Source: an uncultured Bacilli bacterium
GTDB taxonomy: Bacteria; Bacillota_I; Bacilli_A; RF39; UBA660
Reading direction: 5' to 3'
Length of the DNA: 64,000 nt
Assembly (NCBI GenBank): GCA_934085595.1
Contig: CAKOHK010000003.1
Location: 1-64,000, forward strand
The translations under genes and the position numbers were made by a program. The notes below the pieces were generated by a model that did not search any database, had not been told where the DNA came from, and worked only from the letters and a program-made list of their open reading frames with translations. Shown here in pieces: positions 34,198 to 42,420 of the stretch (within the stretch, counting starts at the first letter, position 1; each line of letters begins with the position of its first letter).

Positions 34198-34947
34198 ATG
34201 TTTGGAGATTTATTGCAATATGAAATAGATAAGAAAATTACAAAAGAAAATATTGAAGAAGTAAAGAAAATTATTGATCTTGATAATATTAAATTTACTT
34301 ATTTTCAGTTGTTGCATAAAAAACAAAAAGACTTTAAAGATACTGAACAATTTGTAAATGAAAGATTCTATTGTTTAAGTTTAAATAGGAGCATTAACGA
34401 TTTACAACTTTCTTTCATAAATACCTATTATTATAGAAATATGAATAAGTCAATAGGTCCTAAAATCAAATTATATAGGCTTAAGGATGCAGTATCTTAT
34501 GAAGAATTATATTTTTACTATTTCTTTATTACAATTGATGGCATATTTAAAATAATTGATAAGACAGGAATACTTTTAAATAATTGCTTGGCTTTAGGAT
34601 TGAATAAAGAAGACAACAATCTTAATTTATCAGTTATAAATGAAATGAAAAAAATGAAAAATGATTCAACTTTGGAAATCAATAACTATTTAAAATATAT
34701 ATCAGACTATAAGAATTCGGTATTTAATAGAATGAAAGAAGATTATAGAAATAAGAACACTCATGATTTTACAAGGGAGATTCCAAAATATAGAATTATT
34801 GATAATCAAATAATGTTTGATGAAAGTCTAAAAATTGATAAAACATATGATGATTTATTATTGCTATTAGATGAATTTAAAAAGTATATAAAATTGGTAG
34901 ATGACGTTGTGTTATACAGTATTAAGATGCAAGGAAGTGATAAATAA
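34198..34947 (+). CDS. HEPN-like protein within the type I restriction operon
   Basis: This 249-aa, mostly helical protein has no strong family match. Near residue 184 it has DYRNKNTHDF, which fits the HEPN ribonuclease signature R-x4-6-H with the common Asn after Arg (R-N-x3-H), as in Cthe_2314-type HEPN proteins. It is not a standard subunit of type I systems. It starts 53 bp after hsdS with a GTTAGGAG site, and its stop overlaps the hsdR start by one base, so it is translated with the nuclease subunit. It may be a back-up RNase acting when restriction fails. Confidence 0.55.
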   Translation: MFGDLLQYEIDKKITKENIEEVKKIIDLDNIKFTYFQLLHKKQKDFKDTEQFVNERFYCLSLNRSINDLQLSFINTYYYRNMNKSIGPKIKLYRLKDAVSYEELYFYYFFITIDGIFKIIDKTGILLNNCLALGLNKEDNNLNLSVINEMKKMKNDSTLEINNYLKYISDYKNSVFNRMKEDYRNKNTHDFTREIPKYRIIDNQIMFDESLKIDKTYDDLLLLLDEFKKYIKLVDDVVLYSIKMQGSDK

Positions 34948-37900
34948 TGTTTAATGAAGAACAATTAGAAGATGCTACATTAAGTATCTTAGAGGGTTTA
35001 GGCTATGAAAGATTAAATGGTTATGATATAGATAGGGATTATCATAGTGTTTTTGTGAATGACACTATATTTGATGATTTATGCAGAATTAATAGAGATT
35101 TTAATGATAGTCAAATACAAGAAGCTATTAAAACAATTAAAACACTTTCGTATGGTAATCCTATTGAAGATAATAAGACCTTTACAAGATATTTATTAGA
35201 AGGTGTTCCAGTACAAATTAAAACTAATACTGGATATCAATATAAGAATGTTAAATTAGTTGATTTTGATAATATAAGCAATAATCACTTCCAAGCAATT
35301 CAACAATTTACTATTATAGAATTTGATACTAAGAGACCAGATATTATAGTATTTATAAATGGGATTCCATTAGTAGTAGTTGAACTTAAGACAGCTACTA
35401 ATGAAGATGTTAAATTAGAAGATGCATATACTCAATTAACAGGTTATAGAAATGTTTATATTCCTACACTATTTAAGTATAATCAATTCTTAGTTATTAG
35501 TGATGGTGTTACCGCTAAAGCTGGTACTATTACAAGTCCATATTCTAGATTTAGTGATTGGAAAAAGGTAGAAGATACTGATGAAGTATATGAGAATATG
35601 CCTACACATGAAACACTATTTAACGGAATGTTTAGAAAAGATAGACTGTTAGATATTATTCAAAACTTTATTTTATTTAGTGATGATAAAAAGATATTAG
35701 CTCAATATCATCAATACTTTGGTGTTAAGAAAGCTATTCTTTCTACAGTTACTAACGGTGTTAAAACTGGTAAAGCTGGTATAGTATGGCATACTCAAGG
35801 ATCAGGAAAATCATTTAGTATGGTATTTTATTCTGGTAATATGATTAAGCTATTAAATAATCCTACTATAGTAGTAGTAACTGATAGAAATGATTTAGAC
35901 AATCAATTATATGAAACTTTTGTTAAATGTGATTATTATCTAAAACAAAAACCAAGACAAGCAGATTCAAGACAATCACTTGATGAAATGCTAAAAGATA
36001 GAATTGCTGGTGGTATTTTCTTTACTACATTACAAAAGTTTGAAGAAGAAACAGGATTATTTAGTGATAGAGATGATATCTTAGTTTTAGTAGATGAAGC
36101 TCATAGATCACATTATGGGCTTGAAGCTACTATGAAGATAGATTATGAAACTAATGAGGCTAAAGAAAAATTCGGTACTGCTAAATATCTTCACAATGCC
36201 TTACCTAATGCTATTTATATTGGATTTACTGGTACTCCTGTTGAAACTAAAGATAAATCTACATCATCAATATTTGGTGAAGTAATTGATACTTATGATA
36301 TGACACAAGCTATTTTAGATGGCTCTACAGTTCCTATTATGTATGAATCTAGAATGGCCAGAGTCGGATTAAATCAAAAAATATTAGATGAAATAGATAA
36401 TTATTATAAATTTATTGAAGATGAAGGTGTAGCTGATACATATGCTATAAATAAATCAAAGCAAATGATGGCTAAGATATCACAAGTTATTGAGGATCCT
36501 GATAGATTAGAATTAATTGTAAAAGACATTATTAGTCATTTTGAAGAAAGAAAAGATATGGTAGCAGATCATGCTATGGTAGTTGCATATTCAAGAAAAG
36601 CAGCTTATATAATGTATCAAAAGTTTTTAGAATTAAGACCAGATTATAAAGATGTAGTTAATATGATTATTACACCATCAAATAAAGATTCAGAAGAAAT
36701 GCAAAAAGCTATTGGTACTAAGAATGATAAAAAGGAATTAGAAATTAGATTTAAAAATGAAGCAGATGATCCTAATGAGAAGTTTAAGATAGCTATAGTA
36801 GTTGATATGTGGCTTACTGGATTTGATGTTCCAAGATTAGGTGTTATGTATATAGATAAACCTATGAAAGCTCATAATCTAATGCAGGCTATTGCAAGAG
36901 TTAATCGTGTATATAAAACTAAGCCCGCTGGGTTAATAGTTGATTATATAGGATTAAAAGCATGGCTATTAGATGCATTAAAAACATATACTACAAGAGA
37001 TCAAAGACAAGTTGTTGATAATAATGAGTTAGTTAATGCTTTAAAAGATAAAGTCGAAATTATTGATGGAATATTAAATGGATTTGACTATTCTAACTTT
37101 AATGATTTAGATAATACTGGTAAGTATAATTTAATTAAAGATGGAGCTAACTTAGTATTAAATTCTGAAGATAAAAAGAAAAGATTTATGAAGCATAGCT
37201 TGGATGTTAAAAATCTTTATACTTTATGTAATGGTATATTAGAACAATACTATAAAGACAAAGTATTATTTATTATTTCAGTTAGATCATTTATATCCAA
37301 GATAACAAATGAGAACAAATTAGATGTATCAGAAATTAATAGAAGTGTTGGAGTAATGCTTGAACAATCTATTAGAGAAGATGAGTTAATTAATCTTGGT
37401 GAGCTATCTAGAGGTAATAGTTTAGAGTTATTAAGTGATACTATGCTTAATAAATTAAGGAGCTTAAAAGATAAGAATGTAGCAGCTGAAATATTATCAA
37501 GAGCTATTAAAACAACAATAAGTGATATTGGTAAGATAAACTTAACGTTACAAGTAAAATTCTCAACTAAGTTTAATAAAATAGTTGATGCTTACAATGA
37601 AAGAACTGATATTGCTGACATAGAAAAAATCATTGAAGAAATGATTAAGTTAAAAAAAGAGATTGAAGATGAATTAGAAAAAGGAAATGAATATGATTTA
37701 TCTTCTGAAGAAAAAGCATTCTTTGATGCTTTGGGAGCAGATCCAGAAATAAAAGAATTGATGCAGGACGAAACTTTAGTTCAAATAGCAAAAGAATTAG
37801 TAGAAATTATTAATGAAAATTTAACATTGGATGCCTTCAAAAGAGAAGATGCAAGAGCTAGAATTAGAGTTAATATAAGAAGATTGTTGATTAAGTATAA

Positions 37901-37976
37901 CTATCCTCCATTAAAAAGGGAAGGTGCTGTCGAACAAGTTATAAGACAAGCCGAATTAAAGTATGCTAACAATTAG
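34947..37976 (+). CDS. hsdR: Type I restriction-modification system, R subunit
   Basis: This 1009-aa motor nuclease has an N-terminal PD-(D/E)XK domain (FDTKRPDIIVFINGIPLVVV, then ELK) and SF2 helicase domains with Walker A HTQGSGKSFSM and the DEAH box VDEAHRSHYG. Later motifs are GFTGTPVETKD and MQAIARVNRVY. It binds the M2S core, translocates DNA with ATP and cuts far from the target. All key motifs look intact, so the system is probably active. Confidence 0.95.
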   Translation: MFNEEQLEDATLSILEGLGYERLNGYDIDRDYHSVFVNDTIFDDLCRINRDFNDSQIQEAIKTIKTLSYGNPIEDNKTFTRYLLEGVPVQIKTNTGYQYKNVKLVDFDNISNNHFQAIQQFTIIEFDTKRPDIIVFINGIPLVVVELKTATNEDVKLEDAYTQLTGYRNVYIPTLFKYNQFLVISDGVTAKAGTITSPYSRFSDWKKVEDTDEVYENMPTHETLFNGMFRKDRLLDIIQNFILFSDDKKILAQYHQYFGVKKAILSTVTNGVKTGKAGIVWHTQGSGKSFSMVFYSGNMIKLLNNPTIVVVTDRNDLDNQLYETFVKCDYYLKQKPRQADSRQSLDEMLKDRIAGGIFFTTLQKFEEETGLFSDRDDILVLVDEAHRSHYGLEATMKIDYETNEAKEKFGTAKYLHNALPNAIYIGFTGTPVETKDKSTSSIFGEVIDTYDMTQAILDGSTVPIMYESRMARVGLNQKILDEIDNYYKFIEDEGVADTYAINKSKQMMAKISQVIEDPDRLELIVKDIISHFEERKDMVADHAMVVAYSRKAAYIMYQKFLELRPDYKDVVNMIITPSNKDSEEMQKAIGTKNDKKELEIRFKNEADDPNEKFKIAIVVDMWLTGFDVPRLGVMYIDKPMKAHNLMQAIARVNRVYKTKPAGLIVDYIGLKAWLLDALKTYTTRDQRQVVDNNELVNALKDKVEIIDGILNGFDYSNFNDLDNTGKYNLIKDGANLVLNSEDKKKRFMKHSLDVKNLYTLCNGILEQYYKDKVLFIISVRSFISKITNENKLDVSEINRSVGVMLEQSIREDELINLGELSRGNSLELLSDTMLNKLRSLKDKNVAAEILSRAIKTTISDIGKINLTLQVKFSTKFNKIVDAYNERTDIADIEKIIEEMIKLKKEIEDELEKGNEYDLSSEEKAFFDALGADPEIKELMQDETLVQIAKELVEIINENLTLDAFKREDARARIRVNIRRLLIKYNYPPLKREGAVEQVIRQAELKYANN

Positions 37977-37997
37977 ATTTATTTTTAGGGTGGTATT

Positions 37998-39422
37998 ATG
38001 TATGAATATAAATTGATTAATTTAAACGATTTAAGGGGTTATAGTGATGATGATATAAAGAAATATCTTAGATATAATGGTGTTAGAAAGTTTGATGAAT
38101 GTGATATTGCATCTTTAAAAATAATTATAGAAAAACTTGAAACAACTTGTTTACCTGATTTTAATGTTTCTTATATAGTTGATAGATTAGATAAAGAATT
38201 TGATTTAGTTAAACTAGATGAGTCACGTATAATTAATATTGAATTAAAATTTTCACATAGAGATGTTACACAGTGTATTGAAAACTATAAATTATTGAAG
38301 AATGAGTATGATAATAGAGAAATAATGGTATATTGTTATGAAAGTGATAATGATCATATTTATATGCTGGATCATAAAGATAGAAAATTTATAAAAACTT
38401 CAGTTAAGAAATTAAATGATGAATTATCTAAAATTAGTAGTGGAATTAAACTAAATATTAATATTAACGTAGATTCTGTTTACATTAATCCTGATTTTTT
38501 CTTAGAAAAAAAATATAATCTATCATCATCTCAACGATCAGCGAAAAGTCAAATTATTCTATCTAATAAAAAAGTTAATGTTATAGGCGGTAGAGCTGGT
38601 TGTGGCAAAAGCTTGTTGGCTCTAGATATGTATGATCATTATTTAAATGTTGAGAATAAAAAAGTTCAATATCTAACTCCATTTAAATTAATTGATGTAA
38701 TCAACATTAAATTGAGAAAACAAATAGATATGAAAACGGTAAAAGACTTTATAAGTAAAGATGAAGATGTGGATATTATAATTGTTGATGAAGCTCAAAG
38801 ACTAAAACCAGCAGATATATTAGTATTACCTGAAAAAGCCAAGGAAAAAATTGTGCTAATAGGCGATATTAATCAAAACATTGACTTTGAATCTGGATTT
38901 GAATCATTATATAATGATAGAGCTAATAATTTTGTTCAAAATATGAAGCAATTGATAAGAACAGATGATACATTTGAAATATTTGCAAGAAAAATATTAA
39001 ATATATCAGATAAAGGATTTAAGCATAAAAAAATAAATAAGAATAAAATAAGGATATTAATGTATAGTGAGGAAATGCCAGATTTATCTGACTATGTTTT
39101 TATAGAACCATCAAAATCTTTATATTTTAGAGATTGCACATATACATGTCCAAACAAAAAATGTTTAACTATTTCTGGAAAGTGCAAAAACACAAAGGAG
39201 CCTCATACAGTAATAAGCTCGGAGTATAAAAACGTTATAATGTTTTTTTGTAATGGTTATGACATTAAAGATGATAATATTGTTAAAGTATCTGACTTAT
39301 GTACAGGAAAATTAAGTAGTCAAATATATGCCATCGTTACTCGAGCTATAGATAATCTAATTATTGTTACTGATAATATAGTTTTATATAATTATTTAAT
39401 GGGAAAATTAGAAGAAATGTAA
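37998..39422 (+). CDS. Nuclease-ATPase fusion (PD-(D/E)XK-like domain plus DUF2075-type P-loop ATPase)
   Basis: This 474-aa protein has an N-terminal region (about 45-140) with LDESRIINIELKFSHRDV and later REIMVYCYE, suggesting a restriction-like E-x-K nuclease core. An SF1-like ATPase follows (about 170-460) with Walker A GGRAGCGKSLLAL, Walker B IIIVDEAQRL and a motif III-like IGDINQNI. A C-terminal SQIYAIVTRA segment resembles motif VI. A cysteine cluster (CTYTCPNKKCLTISGKC, about 380-396) may bind zinc. It follows hsdR by 21 bp and ends in a terminator. It resembles Schlafen/DUF2075 helicases seen in defence islands. Confidence 0.65.
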   Translation: MYEYKLINLNDLRGYSDDDIKKYLRYNGVRKFDECDIASLKIIIEKLETTCLPDFNVSYIVDRLDKEFDLVKLDESRIINIELKFSHRDVTQCIENYKLLKNEYDNREIMVYCYESDNDHIYMLDHKDRKFIKTSVKKLNDELSKISSGIKLNININVDSVYINPDFFLEKKYNLSSSQRSAKSQIILSNKKVNVIGGRAGCGKSLLALDMYDHYLNVENKKVQYLTPFKLIDVINIKLRKQIDMKTVKDFISKDEDVDIIIVDEAQRLKPADILVLPEKAKEKIVLIGDINQNIDFESGFESLYNDRANNFVQNMKQLIRTDDTFEIFARKILNISDKGFKHKKINKNKIRILMYSEEMPDLSDYVFIEPSKSLYFRDCTYTCPNKKCLTISGKCKNTKEPHTVISSEYKNVIMFFCNGYDIKDDNIVKVSDLCTGKLSSQIYAIVTRAIDNLIIVTDNIVLYNYLMGKLEEM

Positions 39423-39453
39423 TTGTGTTTTTAGAAATATAGTAATTAATAGA

Positions 39454-39480
39454 TAGTACATAAATAATGTGCTATTTTTT
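39454..39480 (+). terminator. Intrinsic terminator after the nuclease-ATPase gene
   Basis: The stem TAGTACAT/ATGTGCTA (39454-39461 with 39467-39474, one G-T pair) and a T run end the restriction operon, and the right-end repeats of the element begin just after it. Confidence 0.65.
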
Positions 39481-39485
39481 TCTTT

Positions 39486-39511
39486 TTTTAGGTACAGTTT
39501 AGGTACAAAAA
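39486..39511 (+). repeat. Right copy of AGGTACA tandem repeat
   Basis: It matches the left copy at 25612-25638 with one mismatch and the same orientation, 13.9 kb apart. A third partial copy (TTTTAGGTACA) lies at 39678-39688, beyond the right 13-bp repeat, possibly the left-end site of a second, decayed element. Confidence 0.55.
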
Positions 39512-39554
39512 TACTAAAAAACCACGGTAAATGACGGTTTATGCTAATAAAAAA

Positions 39555-39644
39555 AGACCAGTATTTAGCGGATTTAACATTATTTGGCCTCTTCTAATTG
39601 AAGAGAACAGGTCTCCCTGAAGAGAGCGAAAGCTCTCATTTTTT
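39555..39644 (+). ncRNA. Structured RNA-like segment with terminator at the right element end
   Basis: AGACC (39555-39559) can pair with GGTCT (39610-39614) around an inner CTCTTC/GAAGAG hairpin. The 13-bp repeat and a perfect GAGAGC-GAAA-GCTCTC terminator with a T run follow. The 3' half parallels the small RNA at 25463-25563 while the 5' half differs, as expected when an element carries a replacement RNA end. A promoter is not evident here. The 39423-39895 gap holds this, the repeats, a C-rich tract and the upstream region of the next gene. Confidence 0.4.
39615..39627 (+). repeat. Right copy of 13-bp candidate attachment core
   Basis: It is identical to 25529-25541 and also occupies the 5' arm of a terminator. 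Together they mark the likely ends of the island. Confidence 0.45.
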
Positions 39645-39895
39645 GTTTGTGTTAAAGAGTTTTAAAATTATTAAGTATTTTAGGTACACAAATTTAAAAT
39701 AAGTTAATATTTTTTGACCAATCTAATGAAAATTTATACTTTTTCATTAAGATATAAAGCCTAATGTAAATGTATTTTTTTCCACACCCCAGCCCACCTA
39801 CATTCACACAATTAAAAGTTTTCCGTGAGTTTTTTGGAAAGTTGATAAGAGAAAATTGTTGATTTTATGTTAAACTATTATATGGTGATTAAAAA

Positions 39896-40843
39896 ATGTG
39901 GATACCTAGGATAAGAATTTTATTGGATAAATCAAATGAAATACGAAATATTATGTATAATAAATGGTATGATGTTATTAAGTTCAAAGATAAAGATTTA
40001 AAATATAGAATATCAAAAAATGGATATATTGATTTTTTATTATTAATATATAGTGATAAAGAAGAGGCACTAAAAGATTCAAAAATTTTATATTATAATA
40101 TTTTAATAAAAGGTTATAAAGATTTTATGCGTTTTAGTATGGGTGATATGGAATATATTACATCAATGTTTCACAAGGATGATGGAATAACTATCGAAAA
40201 GTGGATGGATGAAGAGAAATGGTTTTATGTTACAAAAAGTAGAATAAAAGATCATACAGGATTGATAATATTTGAAGCAGATTCTTTAGATGATTATATA
40301 AATACATATGAAGTAAATGTAAAATTAAATGTAACGTTATTAGCTATACATGAAAAATTACCTGAATTATTTAAAAATATTAAAGATATTGATTATGATG
40401 TTTCATATAATGAAACCAATCAACGAATATTTAAATTATTTCATATCGTGGAATTTGTATCTGAAGAAGCTATTAAAATTCTTTTATTAACAAGAGTTTT
40501 AGAATTGATGTGTAATAAAGAAAAGAAGGATCAAGAAACTATAGATTTGTTAGATAAGTTAATTAATATAGTTAATGAATCTAATATTGCATATAAACAG
40601 GATATTAAAAGTGGCATAGGAAATTTAAAAAACAAAAGTGATAGGCAACTTATAAAAGAATTATTAAATAAATATGATTTAAATAGTGAAGAAAATATAG
40701 AATTAGCTATGAAATGTTACTCTATCAGAAGTAAAATTATACATGGTGAGGAATATGATGATAAACATATTTATTCATTTGATTTGGAACATCTAACAAT
40801 TTCAGTATTTGAAAAATGGAATAAAGATAAAAATAGAATATAA
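39896..40843 (+). CDS. HEPN-family protein (ApeA-like), probable abortive-infection gene
   Basis: This 315-aa protein has an unrecognised N-terminal half (about 1-150) and a helical C-terminal half. The latter ends in AMKCYSIRSKIIHGEEYDD, which fits the HEPN signature R-x4-H-G as in Apea-HEPN domains. A typical pattern is a variable sensor region plus a HEPN ribonuclease that shuts down the infected cell. The start follows GGTGATT and an AT-rich promoter region. It lies outside the first element, between its right end and insertion-sequence debris. Confidence 0.6.
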   Translation: MWIPRIRILLDKSNEIRNIMYNKWYDVIKFKDKDLKYRISKNGYIDFLLLIYSDKEEALKDSKILYYNILIKGYKDFMRFSMGDMEYITSMFHKDDGITIEKWMDEEKWFYVTKSRIKDHTGLIIFEADSLDDYINTYEVNVKLNVTLLAIHEKLPELFKNIKDIDYDVSYNETNQRIFKLFHIVEFVSEEAIKILLLTRVLELMCNKEKKDQETIDLLDKLINIVNESNIAYKQDIKSGIGNLKNKSDRQLIKELLNKYDLNSEENIELAMKCYSIRSKIIHGEEYDDKHIYSFDLEHLTISVFEKWNKDKNRI

Positions 40844-40870
40844 GCAATTAATACTCATATTCTATTTTTT
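40833..40870. terminator. Bidirectional terminator between the HEPN gene and a broken gene
   Basis: The stem ATAGAATAT/ATATTCTAT (40833-40841 with 40857-40865), flanked by A and T runs, covers the HEPN stop codon and abuts the end of the minus-strand pseudogene. Confidence 0.6.
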
Positions 40871-41177
40871 AAATTTCTAAAGGCTCTTTCTTAGTGATAA
40901 GTAAAGCATATTTTATTTTAAGTAATTTATAAACTTTGGCTTTTACTTGTTCGTAATCTTCTCTAAATAAGTTAATTAAATCTTTATCAGAATTATAATG
41001 TTGTAGAAATGTTCCTTCATACATAGAACCTTTGTAATAAGAATTAGCTATGTAGTATGCAATAACTTCCTGCATAATATAACTTAATACGAACTTGTCA
41101 TAATCATCAATAAATGGTTTTAATATTGCTTCAAATTCTTAATCACTAATAGCACCATTTGTATTTTTTCTAATCAT
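40869..41177 (-). pseudogene. Broken paralogue of the small gene at 30732-30980
   Basis: Reading from ATG at 41177 gives MIRKNTNGAISD, a TAA stop, then EFEAILKPF and on to the end at 40869. It aligns along its length with the first-element gene (MIKKCTNEDISD-EELEKVINPF), and the stop replaces a Glu codon by one base change. The C-terminal 25 residues are longer than in the first copy. It lies on the same strand and suggests that a second, related element once sat here. Confidence 0.75.
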
Positions 41178-41289
41178 AAACACTTCCTGTTAGTTGTATT
41201 AATTACTTTAAATAGAAAATAAGTCAAATAATAAACGATCTTTAAATTATTATTTTTTTCATATAATTCACAGAAATTTTATTAATTAA

Positions 41290-41460
41290 AAAGTCAAGTG
41301 CAATTTTTTGCGAATGAAACTATAAACAATTTATCTTTTCCTGGAATTTATAAATTTTATTTAAAATTGATTTGTTGTTAAACTCTTTTCGAAGTGCTTC
41401 AAGGGGAGTTTTATAATTTAGTATTTTTCTTTGGCAATCATTCATCCTTTTAGCAATGAA
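41290..41460 (-). mobile_element. IS30-family remnant: C-terminus of transposase and element end
   Basis: On the minus strand, 41460-41320 reads FIAKRMNDCQRKILNYKTP and on to a TAG. It resembles the conserved C-terminal end of IS30-family transposases (N-x-R-P-R-K-x-L-x-Y-x-T-P). The following GCAAAAAATTGCACTTGAC is like the terminal region of such elements. The rest of the transposase is missing, so this is debris. The 41178-41290 stretch holds nothing else recognised. Confidence 0.65.
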
Positions 41461-41498
41461 ATTATACGAAAAGGAGGTGATAATATAAACATAAGTGA

Positions 41499-42335
41499 AG
41501 TGACAAGATTTCTAATGGTTTGATAAGAAATACTGGTATAAATAAAGATGTTAAAATTGTAAATACGATGAGTGTTTATTCAAACAATTATGGTATTTCA
41601 TTAATACAAGATTACATACCAAGTAAAAAAAATGAAATAACAATGGAACCTAAATTATTAGAACAATTACAATTAAATTGTTGTGTTGTTACTGCTGATG
41701 CATTAAATACTCAGGTAGAAACTATAAAGGCGATATTAAAAGGAAAAGCTGATTATGTGTTACTAGTAAAAGAAAATCAATTACTAACTTATAACGAAAT
41801 AAAGGAATATATTGAAGATAAATATTTATTTGAAGAAGCGAAGAAAATAAATTATAAAAAATTAACTTCAAAAGAACATTATGGAATTATAACAAAGGAA
41901 TATTGCATGATAGATGATATCAAATGGACGAATAAAAAAGAAAAATGGTTTGGCTTAAAATCAATTAGGCGTGGCTAGAAATACAATAGAGAAAAACAAT
42001 AGTAAAATTGTAGAAGATGGATACTATATAATAAGCTTTACTAATGATATAGAACTATTTTCAAAAAGTGTACTTGGAGAATGGGAAATTGAGAATAACT
42101 TGCATGCACCACTTGACATAGTTTTTAAAGAAGATAGTAATATAACGGTTCTAAAAACCTTAGAGTATTAAGAAGAATAGCGCTGGCAATACTAAGGTTT
42201 GCTCAAACTTATTATAAGAAAAATTTAAATTTAATAAGAACTGATTTATCATTTGATTTTGAAAATGAAATAGAAAATATTTTTAAATTACTAGATGTTG
42301 AAAGTTTAGAACAATTAAAAAACACACAAGTTTAA
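41499..42335 (+). mobile_element. ISAs1-family transposase remnant with two frameshifts
   Basis: Three frames read successively as one ISAs1-type transposase. The first is SNGLIRNTG to LLEQLQLNCCVVTADALNTQ and on to WFGLKSI. After a shift near 41970 it reads NTIEKNNSKIVEDGYYI to LGEWEIENNLHAPLDIVFKE. After a shift near 42160 it reads LRRIALAILRFAQTYY to a TAA at 42335. The catalytic DDE domain is partly there but the N-terminal hundred or so residues are gone. A CATACGTTTATCCTG stretch soon after the stop may be the right inverted repeat. It is inactive. Confidence 0.75.
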
Positions 42336-42420
42336 AAACTCATACGTTTATCCTGAATCTCACAATTATAATATTTTTTAACTTAAACTTTTATGATATA
42401 ATTGGATAGGAGGTAATAAT

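Larger units (their letters stand above)
25529..39627. mobile_element. Integrative element with tyrosine recombinase, carrying defence genes
   Basis: The proposed ends are the 13-bp direct repeats at 25529-25541 and 39615-39627, both at RNA terminators. A second, longer direct repeat lies inside each end (25612-25638 and 39486-39511). Between them are a Fic gene, a three-gene ATPase/STAS/membrane cassette, a tyrosine integrase, a repressor remnant, a type I restriction-modification operon and a nuclease-ATPase gene. There are no structural phage or conjugation genes, so it is a mobilisable genomic island or a reduced prophage/ICE. The exact boundaries are inferred. Confidence 0.6.
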
